A stretch of 64,000 bases of DNA, taken from Hymenobacter sp. PAMC 26628 (lineage in GTDB: Bacteria; Bacteroidota; Bacteroidia; Cytophagales; Hymenobacteraceae). The notes beneath the pieces were generated by a model. That model saw nothing but the letters and a program-made list of their open reading frames with translations, did no database searches and had not been told where the DNA came from. Made by a program: the position numbers and the translations under genes. The stretch lies in contig NZ_CP014304.1 of assembly GCF_001562275.1 (NCBI RefSeq), forward strand, positions 3,782,001 to 3,846,000, written 5' to 3'. How positions within the stretch are numbered: position 1 is the stretch's first letter; the number at the start of each line of letters is the position of its first letter. Positions 43,461 through 51,114 of the stretch are shown one piece after another.

Positions 43461-43580
43461 ATAAAAGGCCGTCATGCTGAGCGTAGCCGAAGCATCTCTA
43501 CTGCTCAACTAATCCAATCGATTGGGTTTACTACCGCGGGAGAGATGCTTCGGCTACGCTCAGCATGACGACCTTTTTAT
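43461..43580. repeat. Interspersed inverted repeat, GTCATGCTGAGC family
   Basis: Left AAAAGGCCGTCATGCTGAGC and right GCTCAGCATGACGACCTTTT, with GTAGCCGAAGCATCTCT and its complement as inner arms. It lies between the LLM gene and the first pirin gene. Confidence 0.85.
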
Positions 43581-43597
43581 AATTAAAAATCAACAAA

Positions 43598-44308
43598 TTA
43601 GTGATTAATGGGGGCCTCAATCAATAAAAACCGGGCGTCGGCGCTGGTTTCGAAGCGAATCGTATCCGTATCCCAAATGCCCAGGCTGTCGCGGGTGCCT
43701 ACTTCCTGGCCGGCTACGGTTACGGTGCCGCTGATGACGAACAGGAACACCATCTTATTCAACGGCTTGAGGGCGTAGTCCACCGCGGTGGGCTGCTCGT
43801 AGTGGCCCAGCGAGAGCTTGGCGTTCTGGTTGATCCAGCAGTGCGCCTGGCCTTCCTCGTTGCTGACGATGGTGGTGAGCTGGTTGCGGCGCTTCTCCTC
43901 CGGGAACTGGCGGCGCTGGTAGCGGGGCCCCACGTTTTGCAGCTTGGGCTCGATCCAGATTTGCAGGAAGTTTACCTCGTCTTCGCCCACGTTGTACTCC
44001 TCGTGGCGCAGGCCCGAGCCGGCACTCATGATTTGCACGCCGCCGGGCGTTATCACTTCCGAGTAGCCCAGCGAGTCCTTGTGGTTCATGGAGCCGGCGA
44101 GCAGCACGGAAATGATTTCCATGTTGGCGTGCCCGTGGATGCCGAAGCCGCCGCCGGGCTGCACGAAGTCGTCGTTGAACACCTTCAGCAGCCCGAAGCC
44201 GTTGCGCAGCGGGTTGGCGTAGGAGCTGAAGCTCAGCGTGAAATTGCTTTTGAGCCAGCCAATGTCTTTGCGGCCACGGTCGGCGGCGCGGGTGAGGTGA
44301 GTTTGCAT
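43598..44308 (-). CDS. Pirin-family protein
   Basis: 236 residues of two cupin domains. Pirins bind iron and act as quercetin dioxygenases or as regulators, with the role varying. The start MQTHLTRAADRGRKDIGWLK, the N-cupin metal ligands in FGIHGHANMEIISVLLAGSM, and HEEYN in QIMSAGSGLRHEEYNVGEDE fit the family. The C-cupin begins ALKPLNKMVFLFVISGTVTV. It lies 72 bases downstream of a second pirin gene in the same direction; both are probably one operon. The two proteins are only distantly similar, so duplication is old. Confidence 0.92.
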   Translation of the reverse strand: MQTHLTRAADRGRKDIGWLKSNFTLSFSSYANPLRNGFGLLKVFNDDFVQPGGGFGIHGHANMEIISVLLAGSMNHKDSLGYSEVITPGGVQIMSAGSGLRHEEYNVGEDEVNFLQIWIEPKLQNVGPRYQRRQFPEEKRRNQLTTIVSNEEGQAHCWINQNAKLSLGHYEQPTAVDYALKPLNKMVFLFVISGTVTVAGQEVGTRDSLGIWDTDTIRFETSADARFLLIEAPINH

Positions 44309-44380
44309 TGGAAATGAGTGGGTTATGGTAAATATTAGGGCCCCGGCGCGCGGCGCGGCCGGGGCATCAGCGCCGGGCCC

Positions 44381-45097
44381 CTAGCCGAGCATGGGCACTT
44401 CCATCAGTAGCAATTCGGTGTTGCTGTCGGCCGTGATGGCGAGCTTATCGACCTCCCACAGGCCGAAGCCGTCGCGGCGGTGCAGGGCCTGGCCGTTGAT
44501 GGTCACGTCGCCGGCCAGCACAAAGGCGTACACGCCGTTGCCGGGCTGCTTGAGCCGGTACTCGGCGGCGAAGCCCTGGTCGAGGGTGCCGAGGTGAAAC
44601 CAGGCGTCTTGGTGCAGCCACACGCCGGCGTCGTCGGGGCTCGGCGAGGCTACTTGCAGCAGGCGGTTGTGGCGCGCTTCGGGCGGAAAGGTTTGCTGGC
44701 CGTAGCGTGGAGCCACGTTTTCGGCGTTGGGTATCACCCAGATTTGCAGGAACTTGACTGCGTCGTGCAGGCTGTGGTTTTTCTCGGAGTGGGCCACGCC
44801 GGTGCCGGCGCTCATCACCTGCACGTCGTTTTGGCGAACCACGGTTTTGTTGCCCAGCGAATCCTGGTGCTCCAAATCGCCGGCGAGCGGGATGGAAATG
44901 ATTTCCATGTTTTGGTGCGGGTGGCGGCCGAAGCCCCGGCCCCCGGCCACGGTGTCGTCGTTCAACACGCGCAGGGCCCCAAAGTGCATGCGGGCCGGGT
45001 CGTGGTAGTTGGCGAAGCTGAAGGTGTGAAACGAATCGAGCCAACCGTGGTTGGCGTGGCCGCGGGTGGCGGCCAAATGCAGAACGGAGGGGGCCAT
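44381..45097 (-). CDS. Pirin-family protein (second copy)
   Basis: 238 residues from ATG (MAPSVLHLAATRGHANHGWL). N-cupin motifs: DSFHTFSFANYHDPARMHFG, GRGFGRHPHQNMEIISIPLA with the metal ligands HPHxNME, and VQVMSAGTGVAHSEKNHSLH. The C-cupin carries a typical YRLKQPGNGVYAFVLAGDVT. It is closest to the YhhW-type quercetin dioxygenases by motif. The gene is divergent from an EVE-domain gene, and a pair of adjacent 14-bp palindromes lies between them (45169-45197), which is a good control site for one or both. Confidence 0.92.
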   Translation of the reverse strand: MAPSVLHLAATRGHANHGWLDSFHTFSFANYHDPARMHFGALRVLNDDTVAGGRGFGRHPHQNMEIISIPLAGDLEHQDSLGNKTVVRQNDVQVMSAGTGVAHSEKNHSLHDAVKFLQIWVIPNAENVAPRYGQQTFPPEARHNRLLQVASPSPDDAGVWLHQDAWFHLGTLDQGFAAEYRLKQPGNGVYAFVLAGDVTINGQALHRRDGFGLWEVDKLAITADSNTELLLMEVPMLG

Positions 45098-45168
45098 ACG
45101 AAAAGGGCGGAATAATTTTGAAGCCAGAACCAAAGCGTCGGCGCAGCGCCGTGCGCAAACGGTTTACA

Positions 45169-45197
45169 AATGTATATACATTAAATGTACATACATT
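45169..45197. promoter_or_regulatory. Tandem 14-bp palindromes between pirin and EVE genes
   Basis: AATGTATATACATT at 45169-45182 (perfect palindrome) and AATGTACATACATT at 45184-45197 both read AATGTA-N2-TACATT, spaced 15 bases centre to centre. The form is that of a double operator for a dimeric regulator. Confidence 0.6.
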
Positions 45198-45232
45198 GTT
45201 TCATTGGAAATTATTTTCCCCTCCCCTGCTGC

Positions 45233-45643
45233 ATGAACTACTGGCTCGTCAAATCCGAACCCGAAGCGTATTCCTGGGCCGACTTCCTCCGCGACGACGG
45301 CACGGCCTGGACCGGCGTGCGCAACTACCAAGCCCGCAACAACTTGAACCTGATGCAGCCCGGCGACCAAGTGCTGTTTTATCACAGCATGAGCGAGAAA
45401 GCCGTGGTGGGCCTGGCCGAAGTGGCTGCCCGGGCCGCTCCCGACGCCACCGCCGAAGCCGGCTCCCCCTGGGTGGCGGTGGCCCTGCGCCCGGTGGGGC
45501 CCCTGGCCCGGCCCGTGGCGCTGGCCGCCCTCAAGGCCGACGCGCGGCTGGCCGGGCTGGCCCTGCTGCGGCAATCGCGCCTGTCGGTGCTGCCCGTGCG
45601 GCCCGACGAGTTTGACCTGATTTTGGCCTTGGGCGCGGCGTGA
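45233..45643 (+). CDS. EVE-domain protein
   Basis: 136 residues from ATG (MNYWLVKSEPEAYSWADFLR), the canonical EVE start, with GVRNYQARNNLNLMQPGDQV and LFYHSMSEKAVVGLAEVAAR. EVE domains belong to the PUA-like superfamily and bind modified bases in DNA or RNA; human THYN1 is the best-known homologue. Here it is stand-alone. The C-terminal VLPVRPDEFDLILALGA is family-typical. The first codon follows the tandem palindromes by 35 bases. It has no adjacent restriction gene, though a base-reading SRA protein is encoded at 54130. Confidence 0.92.
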   Translation: MNYWLVKSEPEAYSWADFLRDDGTAWTGVRNYQARNNLNLMQPGDQVLFYHSMSEKAVVGLAEVAARAAPDATAEAGSPWVAVALRPVGPLARPVALAALKADARLAGLALLRQSRLSVLPVRPDEFDLILALGAA

Positions 45644-45786
45644 GGCGGGGCCCCGGCCGAACGACTTGCCCGCGGCCCGCGTTAGCCAGCGCGGCCCGGC
45701 TTGCGTACTAGCGGCGCGGGGCGTACCTTTAAAATACTGCCGTTCCCGGGGCCCCACCCCCTGGGCGGCCCATTAGCGGAACGGGC

Positions 45787-47424
45787 ATGAAAACACTGTA
45801 CTCCTTGCTGTTGGCAGCGTGCTTGCTGCTGGGCCCCGGCGGGCCCCTTCGCGCCCAAGACCGGGGCGGCGCGCCCCTGCCGCCGCCCCCCGGGGCCCCC
45901 ACCCAAGCGGCCCGCATCGAGCTGGACCTGGACCCCAGCACCAGCGAGGCCCACGTGCAGGCCCTGCCGGCCGACAGCTCGGTGGTGCTGCTGCTGGGCC
46001 GGCCCGGCCGGCCGGGGGGCCGCGAAACGCTGTTTGCGTTTCAGCAGTACGACCGCGACCTGCGCCTGCGCACCGAGCGGCCGGTGGACGTGCCCGACGA
46101 GTTCAATTTCGTGCGCTTATGCGCCGAGCCGCGCATCGTGTACGCCCTGTTTGGCTCGACGCGGGTGCCCGGGCGGTTTCTGGTGGCGGCCTACGACGCC
46201 CAGGGCGGCCAGGCCCTCACGCAGGTGTTTGAAACGAAAACGGCCCGCGAAGTGGTGGACCTCAAGGCGATGGACGGGCACTTGTTTGCCACCGTGACGC
46301 TCAACGACGGCCAGCACCTCACGGCGCTGCTGCTGGACGTGGCCACCGGCCGGCTGCAATTCCTGGCCTCGGTGTACGAGCAGTTGCCCACCCAGCTCAG
46401 CTTCGTGGCCGACGCTGCCGTTGGCCGCGCCGAATACGTGCTCACCCAAACTAACGGCCGCAAGAGCCGCCTGCAGCTCAAGCAGCTCACCGACCGCGGG
46501 CAGCTCGTCAGCTCCGAGTACGTGCAGGCCCAGAGCGACCGCAGCCTCATCACGGCCCAGCTCAGCCCACCCCAGGACACCAGCACACGCCTGCTTACGG
46601 GCACCTACTCGCTGCGCGACCCGGGCTACGCCCAGGGCCTGTTTGCCACCGACCTGAGTGCGGCGGCCGTGGGGCAGTCATCGCTGCGGTTCTATGACTT
46701 TCGGCGGCTGAAGCACTTTTTCGACTACCTCAACCCCGCCCACCTGGCCCGCCTGGAGCGCCGCAACGAGCGCATCGACGCCAACGCTGCGGAGCCCCAG
46801 CGCTGGCGCTACCGCCTGCTGCTGCACGAGTTGCTGCCCCAAGCCGACGGCGGCTACGTGCTGGTGGCCGAGGTGTACGCCCCCCACTACCGCAGCAGCG
46901 CCTACGCCGGCAGCCGCTACTACGGCTCGGGCTACGGTGGCTACGGCCGCAGCCTGCCCGGCTACGCCGGCCTGCCCCTCGACCTGCCCCTGGGCATGAA
47001 CAGCGCCTACGGCAACCCGCGCGACGCCGACGGCTACCAAACCAGCCACGTGGTGGTCTGCGGCTTCGACCGCGCCGGGGCCTTGCTCTGGGATAACACC
47101 TACGTGCTGAACGATGTGCACCGCCGCGACTTGGAGGAAACCGTGCGCCTCCAGTCATTGCCCGACGGCCGCTTAGCCTTGGCCTACCTGCGCGAAGACC
47201 AGTTGCACTACAAGCTGGTGGACCGCGACGCGACGGGCCCCAACGACTTGGCCGTGCCCTTGTTCACGCCCCCCGCCGGCTCGCCCGACAAGGTGCTCGA
47301 CTCGGAGCCCGACGAGCTGCTGCCCTGGTTTGGTACCCGCTTCGTGGCCAGCGGCTACCAGCGCGTGCGCCGCCCCGGGGCCCCCGACCGCGACGTGTTT
47401 TTCCTGAACGCAGTGGCGTTTTAA
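45787..47424 (+). CDS. Secreted protein, unknown function
   Basis: 545 residues with a signal peptide (MKTLYSLLLAACLLLGPGGP, cleaved near LRAQ). The mature part looks like a beta-propeller-type repeat (YDAQGGQALTQVFETKTARE; VTLNDGQHLTALLLDVATGR; MNSAYGNPRDADGYQTSHVV), with a Tyr/Gly-rich insert around residue 370 (YAGSRYYGSGYGGYGRSLPG). I do not recognise the family. A -7-like TACCTTTA lies at 45724. The gene ends before a repeat-rich region. Confidence 0.75.
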   Translation: MKTLYSLLLAACLLLGPGGPLRAQDRGGAPLPPPPGAPTQAARIELDLDPSTSEAHVQALPADSSVVLLLGRPGRPGGRETLFAFQQYDRDLRLRTERPVDVPDEFNFVRLCAEPRIVYALFGSTRVPGRFLVAAYDAQGGQALTQVFETKTAREVVDLKAMDGHLFATVTLNDGQHLTALLLDVATGRLQFLASVYEQLPTQLSFVADAAVGRAEYVLTQTNGRKSRLQLKQLTDRGQLVSSEYVQAQSDRSLITAQLSPPQDTSTRLLTGTYSLRDPGYAQGLFATDLSAAAVGQSSLRFYDFRRLKHFFDYLNPAHLARLERRNERIDANAAEPQRWRYRLLLHELLPQADGGYVLVAEVYAPHYRSSAYAGSRYYGSGYGGYGRSLPGYAGLPLDLPLGMNSAYGNPRDADGYQTSHVVVCGFDRAGALLWDNTYVLNDVHRRDLEETVRLQSLPDGRLALAYLREDQLHYKLVDRDATGPNDLAVPLFTPPAGSPDKVLDSEPDELLPWFGTRFVASGYQRVRRPGAPDRDVFFLNAVAF

Positions 47425-47440
47425 GTTAGTTGATCGTTGC

Positions 47441-47521
47441 TAGTTGTCAGTTGTCAGTTGTCAGTTGTCAGTCAACGATTTATTAGCAAACGAACAACTG
47501 ACAACGAGCAACTGACAACTA
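47441..47521. repeat. Interspersed inverted repeat, TTGTCAGTTG family
   Basis: Starts with four tandem copies of TTGTCAG (47444-47471 region) and ends ACAACTGACAACGAGCAACT, forming an imperfect inverted repeat. The tandem copies suggest slippage or expansion within the element. Confidence 0.75.
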
Positions 47522-47547
47522 GTGAATTAGGACCCCGGGGCAATAGG

Positions 47548-47625
47548 TTGTCAGTTACTCGTTGTTAGTTGTTGGTTAACAACCTATGGACCATCTGACA
47601 ACTGGCAACGAATAGCTGACAACTA
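47548..47625. repeat. Interspersed inverted repeat, TTGTCAGTTG family
   Basis: TTGTCAGTTACTCGTTGTTA and CAACGAATAGCTGACAACTA form the ends. A second copy directly after the one at 47441, so the two make a composite. Confidence 0.75.
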
Positions 47626-47689
47626 AATGGCCCGGCGTTTGCGAGGCGGCGCGGGCGGCGGGCCGTCATTTCCCCGCCGCCTTTTCGTC

Positions 47690-48259
47690 ATGCTGAAGCG
47701 CGTTATCGCCCCATTTTCCTCGTTTTTCCTGTTGGGTTTGTTGCTGCTGGCGGGTTGCCGCGCCAGCGGGCCCGGTGGGGCCCCGGCCCGCACGGTGGCC
47801 GCTTTTTTCAACAAGTACGAAGGCCAGCCCGGCTTCCACACCACCCAATGGTCGGCCGATCTGCTCCAGCGCCTGGCCCTAGTGAAGGCCGCCAAGCTGC
47901 TCGGCGGCTCCGAGCTGACGGACGGCATCACGGGCATCCGGTCGGCTCGGTTCATCAGCTTTTTGCCCGTATCGGCGGCCGCGCAGGGGCTGGCCCAGCA
48001 GGGCTTGCGCAGCGAAGCGGCCGGCGTGCTGCAAAGCGAAAAGTACACCGCCCTGAGCGCGGGGGCCCCGGCAGCCAGCAGCTACCAGGTATCCACCCGC
48101 GGCAGCGGCGACAAGGTGTCGGAGTTTGCCGCCGTGGGCCAGCTGCCCGACGAGGCCAATTCCTTCGTGCTGGTGTCGGTGCAGGGCAATTTCACCCAAG
48201 CCCAGGTGCAGGCCCTCAGCAAGTACCTGCCGGCGCTGGTGCAAGCCACGGGGAAATAG
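47690..48259 (+). CDS. Lipoprotein, DUF4252-like
   Basis: 189 residues from ATG (MLKRVIAPFSSFFLLGLLLL, lipobox LLAGC). The mature part has a phenylalanine-rich start PARTVAAFFNKYEGQPGFHT, which resembles DUF4252 lipoproteins of Bacteroidota (F-x-K-Y-x-G-x-x-G-F), but I am only moderately sure. The middle contains ITGIRSARFISFLPVSAAAQ and the end SFVLVSVQGNFTQAQVQALS. Likely anchored in the periplasm. An upstream in-frame start at 47627 has no signal sequence. Confidence 0.75.
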   Translation: MLKRVIAPFSSFFLLGLLLLAGCRASGPGGAPARTVAAFFNKYEGQPGFHTTQWSADLLQRLALVKAAKLLGGSELTDGITGIRSARFISFLPVSAAAQGLAQQGLRSEAAGVLQSEKYTALSAGAPAASSYQVSTRGSGDKVSEFAAVGQLPDEANSFVLVSVQGNFTQAQVQALSKYLPALVQATGK

Positions 48260-48279
48260 TTAAGTTGGCTGTTAGGCTA

Positions 48280-48386
48280 AAAAACGGTCATGCTGAGCGC
48301 AGTCGAAGCATCTCCACTGCTCCACTAATCACTGATTACTGCTGCGGGAGAGATGCTTCGACTGCGCTCAGCATGACCGTTTTTTC
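48280..48386. repeat. Interspersed inverted repeat, GTCATGCTGAGC family
   Basis: AAAAACGGTCATGCTGAGCG and CGCTCAGCATGACCGTTTTT ends, inner arms CAGTCGAAGCATCTC and its complement. Because the ends carry A and T tracts, it can also act as a terminator for the lipoprotein gene. Confidence 0.85.
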
Positions 48387-48400
48387 TTACCCTCATCAAG

Positions 48401-48439
48401 AAAAAGGGGCCCTGGAACAATGTTCCGGGGCCCCTTTTT
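48401..48439. terminator. Terminator-type hairpin
   Basis: AAAAAGGGGCCC and GGGGCCCCTTTTT arms with GGAACA/TGTTCC inside. Bidirectional form, lying between convergent units. Confidence 0.7.
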
Positions 48440-48442
48440 GCG

Positions 48443-48540
48443 TGTAGCGTGGACTCTGCGAATCCACGCGTTTGAACGGTCGCCGCACGGTAATCGGCAG
48501 GACGAAGCGAAACGCGCGGACTCGCAGAGTCCACGCTACA
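48443..48540. repeat. Inverted repeat, TGTAGCGTGGACTC type
   Basis: TGTAGCGTGGACTCTGCGA and its complement (ending CCACGCTACA) flank about 60 bases. A distinct palindromic element next to the GTCATGCTGAGC copy and just after the pepP gene end. Confidence 0.65.
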
Positions 48541-48560
48541 GTCTTACCGCTGCATCAAGT

Positions 48561-49850
48561 TTACCGCTGCATGAGGCGCTCGATGTCGTCGGCTTCGAGC
48601 GGGATGGTGGCCATTAGGTTCTCGTTGCCGTCGGCGGTGATGAGGTAGTCGTTTTCAAGGCGGATGCCCAGGTTTTCGTCGGGAATGTAGATGCCCGGCT
48701 CGATGGTGTAGACCATGCCCGGCTCGAAGGTGCGGTACTTGGCGCCCACGTCGTGCACGTCGAGGCCCAGGTAGTGGCTGGTGCCGTGCATGAAGTACTT
48801 CTTGTAGAGCGGCTGGTCGGGGTTTTGGGCGGCCACGTCCTCGACTTTCAGCAGGCCGAGCTTGACGAGCTCCTGCTCCATTTTTTCGCCCACGCTTTTG
48901 TGGTAAGCTTCGATTTCGTTGCCGGCGCGCAGCTGGGTTTCGGCGTAGCGCATCACGGCCAGCACGGCCTCGTACACCTCGCGCTGGCGAGGGCTGAACT
49001 TGCCGCTGACGGGGATACTGCGGCTGAGGTCGGCGGCGTAGTTGGCGTATTCGGCGCCGAAGTCCATCAGAATCACGTCGCCGGCCTGGCACTGCTCGTC
49101 GTTGGTGGTGTAGTGCAGCACGGTGGCGTTTTTGCCGCTCCCGATGATGCTGCCGTAGGCGGGGCCCCGGCTGCGGTTGCGCAAAAACTCGTACACGATT
49201 TCGGCCTCAATCTCGAACTCCCACACGCCCGGCTGCACGAAGCCCAGCACCCGCCGCAGCGCTTTTTCGGTGATGGCGCAGGCCGTGCGCAGGGCCTCCA
49301 CTTCCTGGGGCCCCTTGATGGCGCGCAGCCGGTGCAGTAGCGGCGCGGCGCGGCGGTAGGTGTGCAGCGGGTACTGCTGCTGGATGGCCTTAATGAAGCG
49401 GGCGTCGCGCGTTTCCACGTCCACCACGGCCCGGATGTGCTCGTTCGAGTTCAGGTACACTTGCTCAGCCTCGTTCATCAGCGCGGGCAGCACGGTTTTG
49501 AAGCTCTCCAGCCACATAATGGTGGGGATGCCCGAGTTTTGGCGGGCCTGCTCCTTGGTCAGCTTGTGGCCTTCCCACACCAAAATCAGGTCGGAGGTTT
49601 CCTTCAAAAACAGGATTTCGCGGTGGCTTTCGAGCCGCGCGTTCGGCGCCAGCACGAGGATACTTTCCTCCTGGTCGACGCCCGACAAGTAAAACAAGTC
49701 GCTGCTCTGCCGGAAGCCCATCGAGCCGTCAGCGTTGGTGGGCATGACGTCGTTAGACTGGAAAATGGCCAACGAATTGGCCGGCAGCAGCTCGCGGAAG
49801 CGGCGGCGGTTCTCAACAAAAAGCTCGGGGGCCAGGGGGGCGTAGCGCAT
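48561..49850 (-). CDS. pepP: Aminopeptidase P / Xaa-Pro aminopeptidase
   Basis: Removes N-terminal residues that precede proline. 429 residues from ATG (MRYAPLAPELFVENRRRFRE); the N-terminal domain covers about 1-165. The creatinase fold carries the five di-metal ligands: ILMDFGAEYANYAADLSRSI (two Asp), MHGTSHYLGLDVHDVG (His), MVYTIEPGIYIPDE (Glu) and IRLENDYLIT (Glu). Normal length. It is a single-gene minus-strand unit, with repeats downstream and a 20-bp tandem repeat upstream. Confidence 0.95.
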   Translation of the reverse strand: MRYAPLAPELFVENRRRFRELLPANSLAIFQSNDVMPTNADGSMGFRQSSDLFYLSGVDQEESILVLAPNARLESHREILFLKETSDLILVWEGHKLTKEQARQNSGIPTIMWLESFKTVLPALMNEAEQVYLNSNEHIRAVVDVETRDARFIKAIQQQYPLHTYRRAAPLLHRLRAIKGPQEVEALRTACAITEKALRRVLGFVQPGVWEFEIEAEIVYEFLRNRSRGPAYGSIIGSGKNATVLHYTTNDEQCQAGDVILMDFGAEYANYAADLSRSIPVSGKFSPRQREVYEAVLAVMRYAETQLRAGNEIEAYHKSVGEKMEQELVKLGLLKVEDVAAQNPDQPLYKKYFMHGTSHYLGLDVHDVGAKYRTFEPGMVYTIEPGIYIPDENLGIRLENDYLITADGNENLMATIPLEADDIERLMQR

Positions 49851-49900
49851 AGCGGAGGTGGGGTGGGTTAGGGGCCGCAAGTTAGCGGCGCGGCGGGTGC

Positions 49901-49960
49901 CGGGGCCCCAGCGGGCAGCCCGGGGCCCCGGCGGGCAGCCCGGGGCCCCGGCGCTGGGCG
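49901..49960. repeat. Tandem 20-bp repeat
   Basis: Three units start CGGGGCCCC: 49901-49920, 49921-49940 and 49941-49960. The first two continue A/G-GCGGGCAGCC; the third diverges. Each unit carries one GGGGCCCC octamer. Confidence 0.75.
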
Positions 49961-50027
49961 TTCCGGCGGCGGGCCGTAAGTTGCCGGCGCAAACGGCTCC
50001 ATCTCCAGCCGCTAATTACCGCCGCCC

Positions 50028-50225
50028 ATGAAAAAATTCGCCCTGCCGCTGGTGCTAAACTCGCTGTTTATGCTGTTCGCGCTGCGCGGTTTTCTGCACG
50101 CCCTGGCCACGCACGAGCCCTGGCGCATCGCCACGTCGTCGGCGGGCTTCGCCATTGCGGTAGGGCTGGCGGTGGCGCTGGGCCTGGCCATCAGGAAGAA
50201 CGCCGCGGCCGACAAGGCGGCTTAA
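50028..50225 (+). CDS. Small membrane protein
   Basis: 65 residues (MKKFALPLVLNSLFMLFALR) with two membrane segments, residues 4-25 and about 37-57 (SAGFAIAVGLAVALGLAIRK), and a charged tail. I recognise no family. The gene is followed within 5 bases by another small membrane-protein gene on the same strand, so the two are likely co-expressed. No upstream promoter element stands out. Confidence 0.65.
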   Translation: MKKFALPLVLNSLFMLFALRGFLHALATHEPWRIATSSAGFAIAVGLAVALGLAIRKNAAADKAA

Positions 50226-50229
50226 AAAT

Positions 50230-50496
50230 TTGCCCTACAGCGATTTACAACCAGCAGTGAAAACATTCTTGTTTTATTTGCTTATCCTGGGGCCCCTGCC
50301 GCTCCACATGTTCCTTGGCAGGGAAGCATTGGGCCCAAGCATCTCCTTGGCGTTAGTTTTCCTGTACGTTTTTGTGTACCACCCTACGCTGGTGGGCCTG
50401 CGGCTACTCGATAAGCACGTCATCACCAAGGCTGATTTTACCAAAACGTACATTCCGTTCTGGAATCACCGCTATTTCTCGCAAACGTTCTTTTAG
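50230..50496 (+). CDS. Small membrane protein
   Basis: Up to 88 residues. The start is TTG at 50230 or GTG at 50257, as no ATG precedes the first membrane segment. Two membrane segments follow (VKTFLFYLLILGPLPLHMFL; LGPSISLALVFLYVFVYHPT), then a short amphipathic region ending YIPFWNHRYFSQTFF. No family recognised. It lies 4 bases after the previous small membrane-protein gene. A strong hairpin follows, so the pair forms a small operon. Confidence 0.55.
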   Translation: MPYSDLQPAVKTFLFYLLILGPLPLHMFLGREALGPSISLALVFLYVFVYHPTLVGLRLLDKHVITKADFTKTYIPFWNHRYFSQTFF

Positions 50497-50514
50497 AATA
50501 CAGCAGGGCCTCGG

Positions 50515-50562
50515 CAACGCAACAGGGCGCCTCCCCGGCTGGGGAAGCGCCCTGTTGCGTTG
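50515..50562. terminator. Strong hairpin after the small membrane genes
   Basis: CAACGCAACAGGGCGC and GCGCCCTGTTGCGTTG arms with CTCCCC/GGGGA around a 4-base loop. It lies between convergent genes. Confidence 0.75.
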
Positions 50563-50571
50563 TAAGCACTA

Positions 50572-51114
50572 CTACGCTTCCTGTTCTTGCAGCGCGGGCC
50601 AGTCGATGGGCACTTGGGCGATGTGCTGCACGTAGTTATTGAACGTGTTCAGGGCCACGAACCCAATGAGTTCCACTAGGGCGGCCTTGCTGTAGCCAGC
50701 GGCGAAGAAGCGGTCGAGGCTGGCGGGCGCGGGGCGGCCGTTGCTGGCCACTACGTCGAGGGTGAGGGCGGCCACGGCGTCGAGCTTGGCGTCGCCGGTG
50801 CTGGCGGTGCGCACGCCGCGGGTTTCGGCTTCGCTCAGGCCCTGGAGCTGGCCCACGGTGGTGTGGGCGGCGACGCAGTAGTCGCAGGCGTTGGCTTCGG
50901 AGGCGGCGAGGTAGATGGTTTCGATTTCGCGGCCGTCCAGCTCGCCCTTGGCCAGGGCCGCGCCGAAGCCGATGGAGCCGTTGAGGGCCGCCGGCGAGTG
51001 GGCGAAGGTGGCGTAGAGGTTGGGCACGAAGCCCAGTTTGCCGTGCAGGCCGTCGTAGGTGGGCTGGGCGGCGGCGGGGGCTTGGGCGCGGGGCAATACT
51101 TCGAGGTGGGGCAT
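50572..51114 (-). CDS. Carboxymuconolactone decarboxylase / AhpD-like protein
   Basis: 180 residues. The redox motif E-x3-C-x2-C-x3-H is complete (EANACDYCVAAH: Glu73, Cys77, Cys80, His84), as in AhpD-type peroxidase partners. The N-terminus LHGKLGFVPNLYATFAHSPA and the C-terminal ALVELIGFVALNTFNNYVQH are family features. A thiol-disulfide or alkylhydroperoxidase function is likely. It has no peroxiredoxin neighbour in the window. The gene is alone, converging with the small membrane genes. Confidence 0.92.
   Translation of the reverse strand: MPHLEVLPRAQAPAAAQPTYDGLHGKLGFVPNLYATFAHSPAALNGSIGFGAALAKGELDGREIETIYLAASEANACDYCVAAHTTVGQLQGLSEAETRGVRTASTGDAKLDAVAALTLDVVASNGRPAPASLDRFFAAGYSKAALVELIGFVALNTFNNYVQHIAQVPIDWPALQEQEA

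Noticed and set aside
47441-47625. CRISPR array suggested by repeated TTGTCAG units
   Set aside because: The repeats are 7-10 bases, adjacent or imperfectly palindromic, without unique spacers of constant length, and no cas gene is near.
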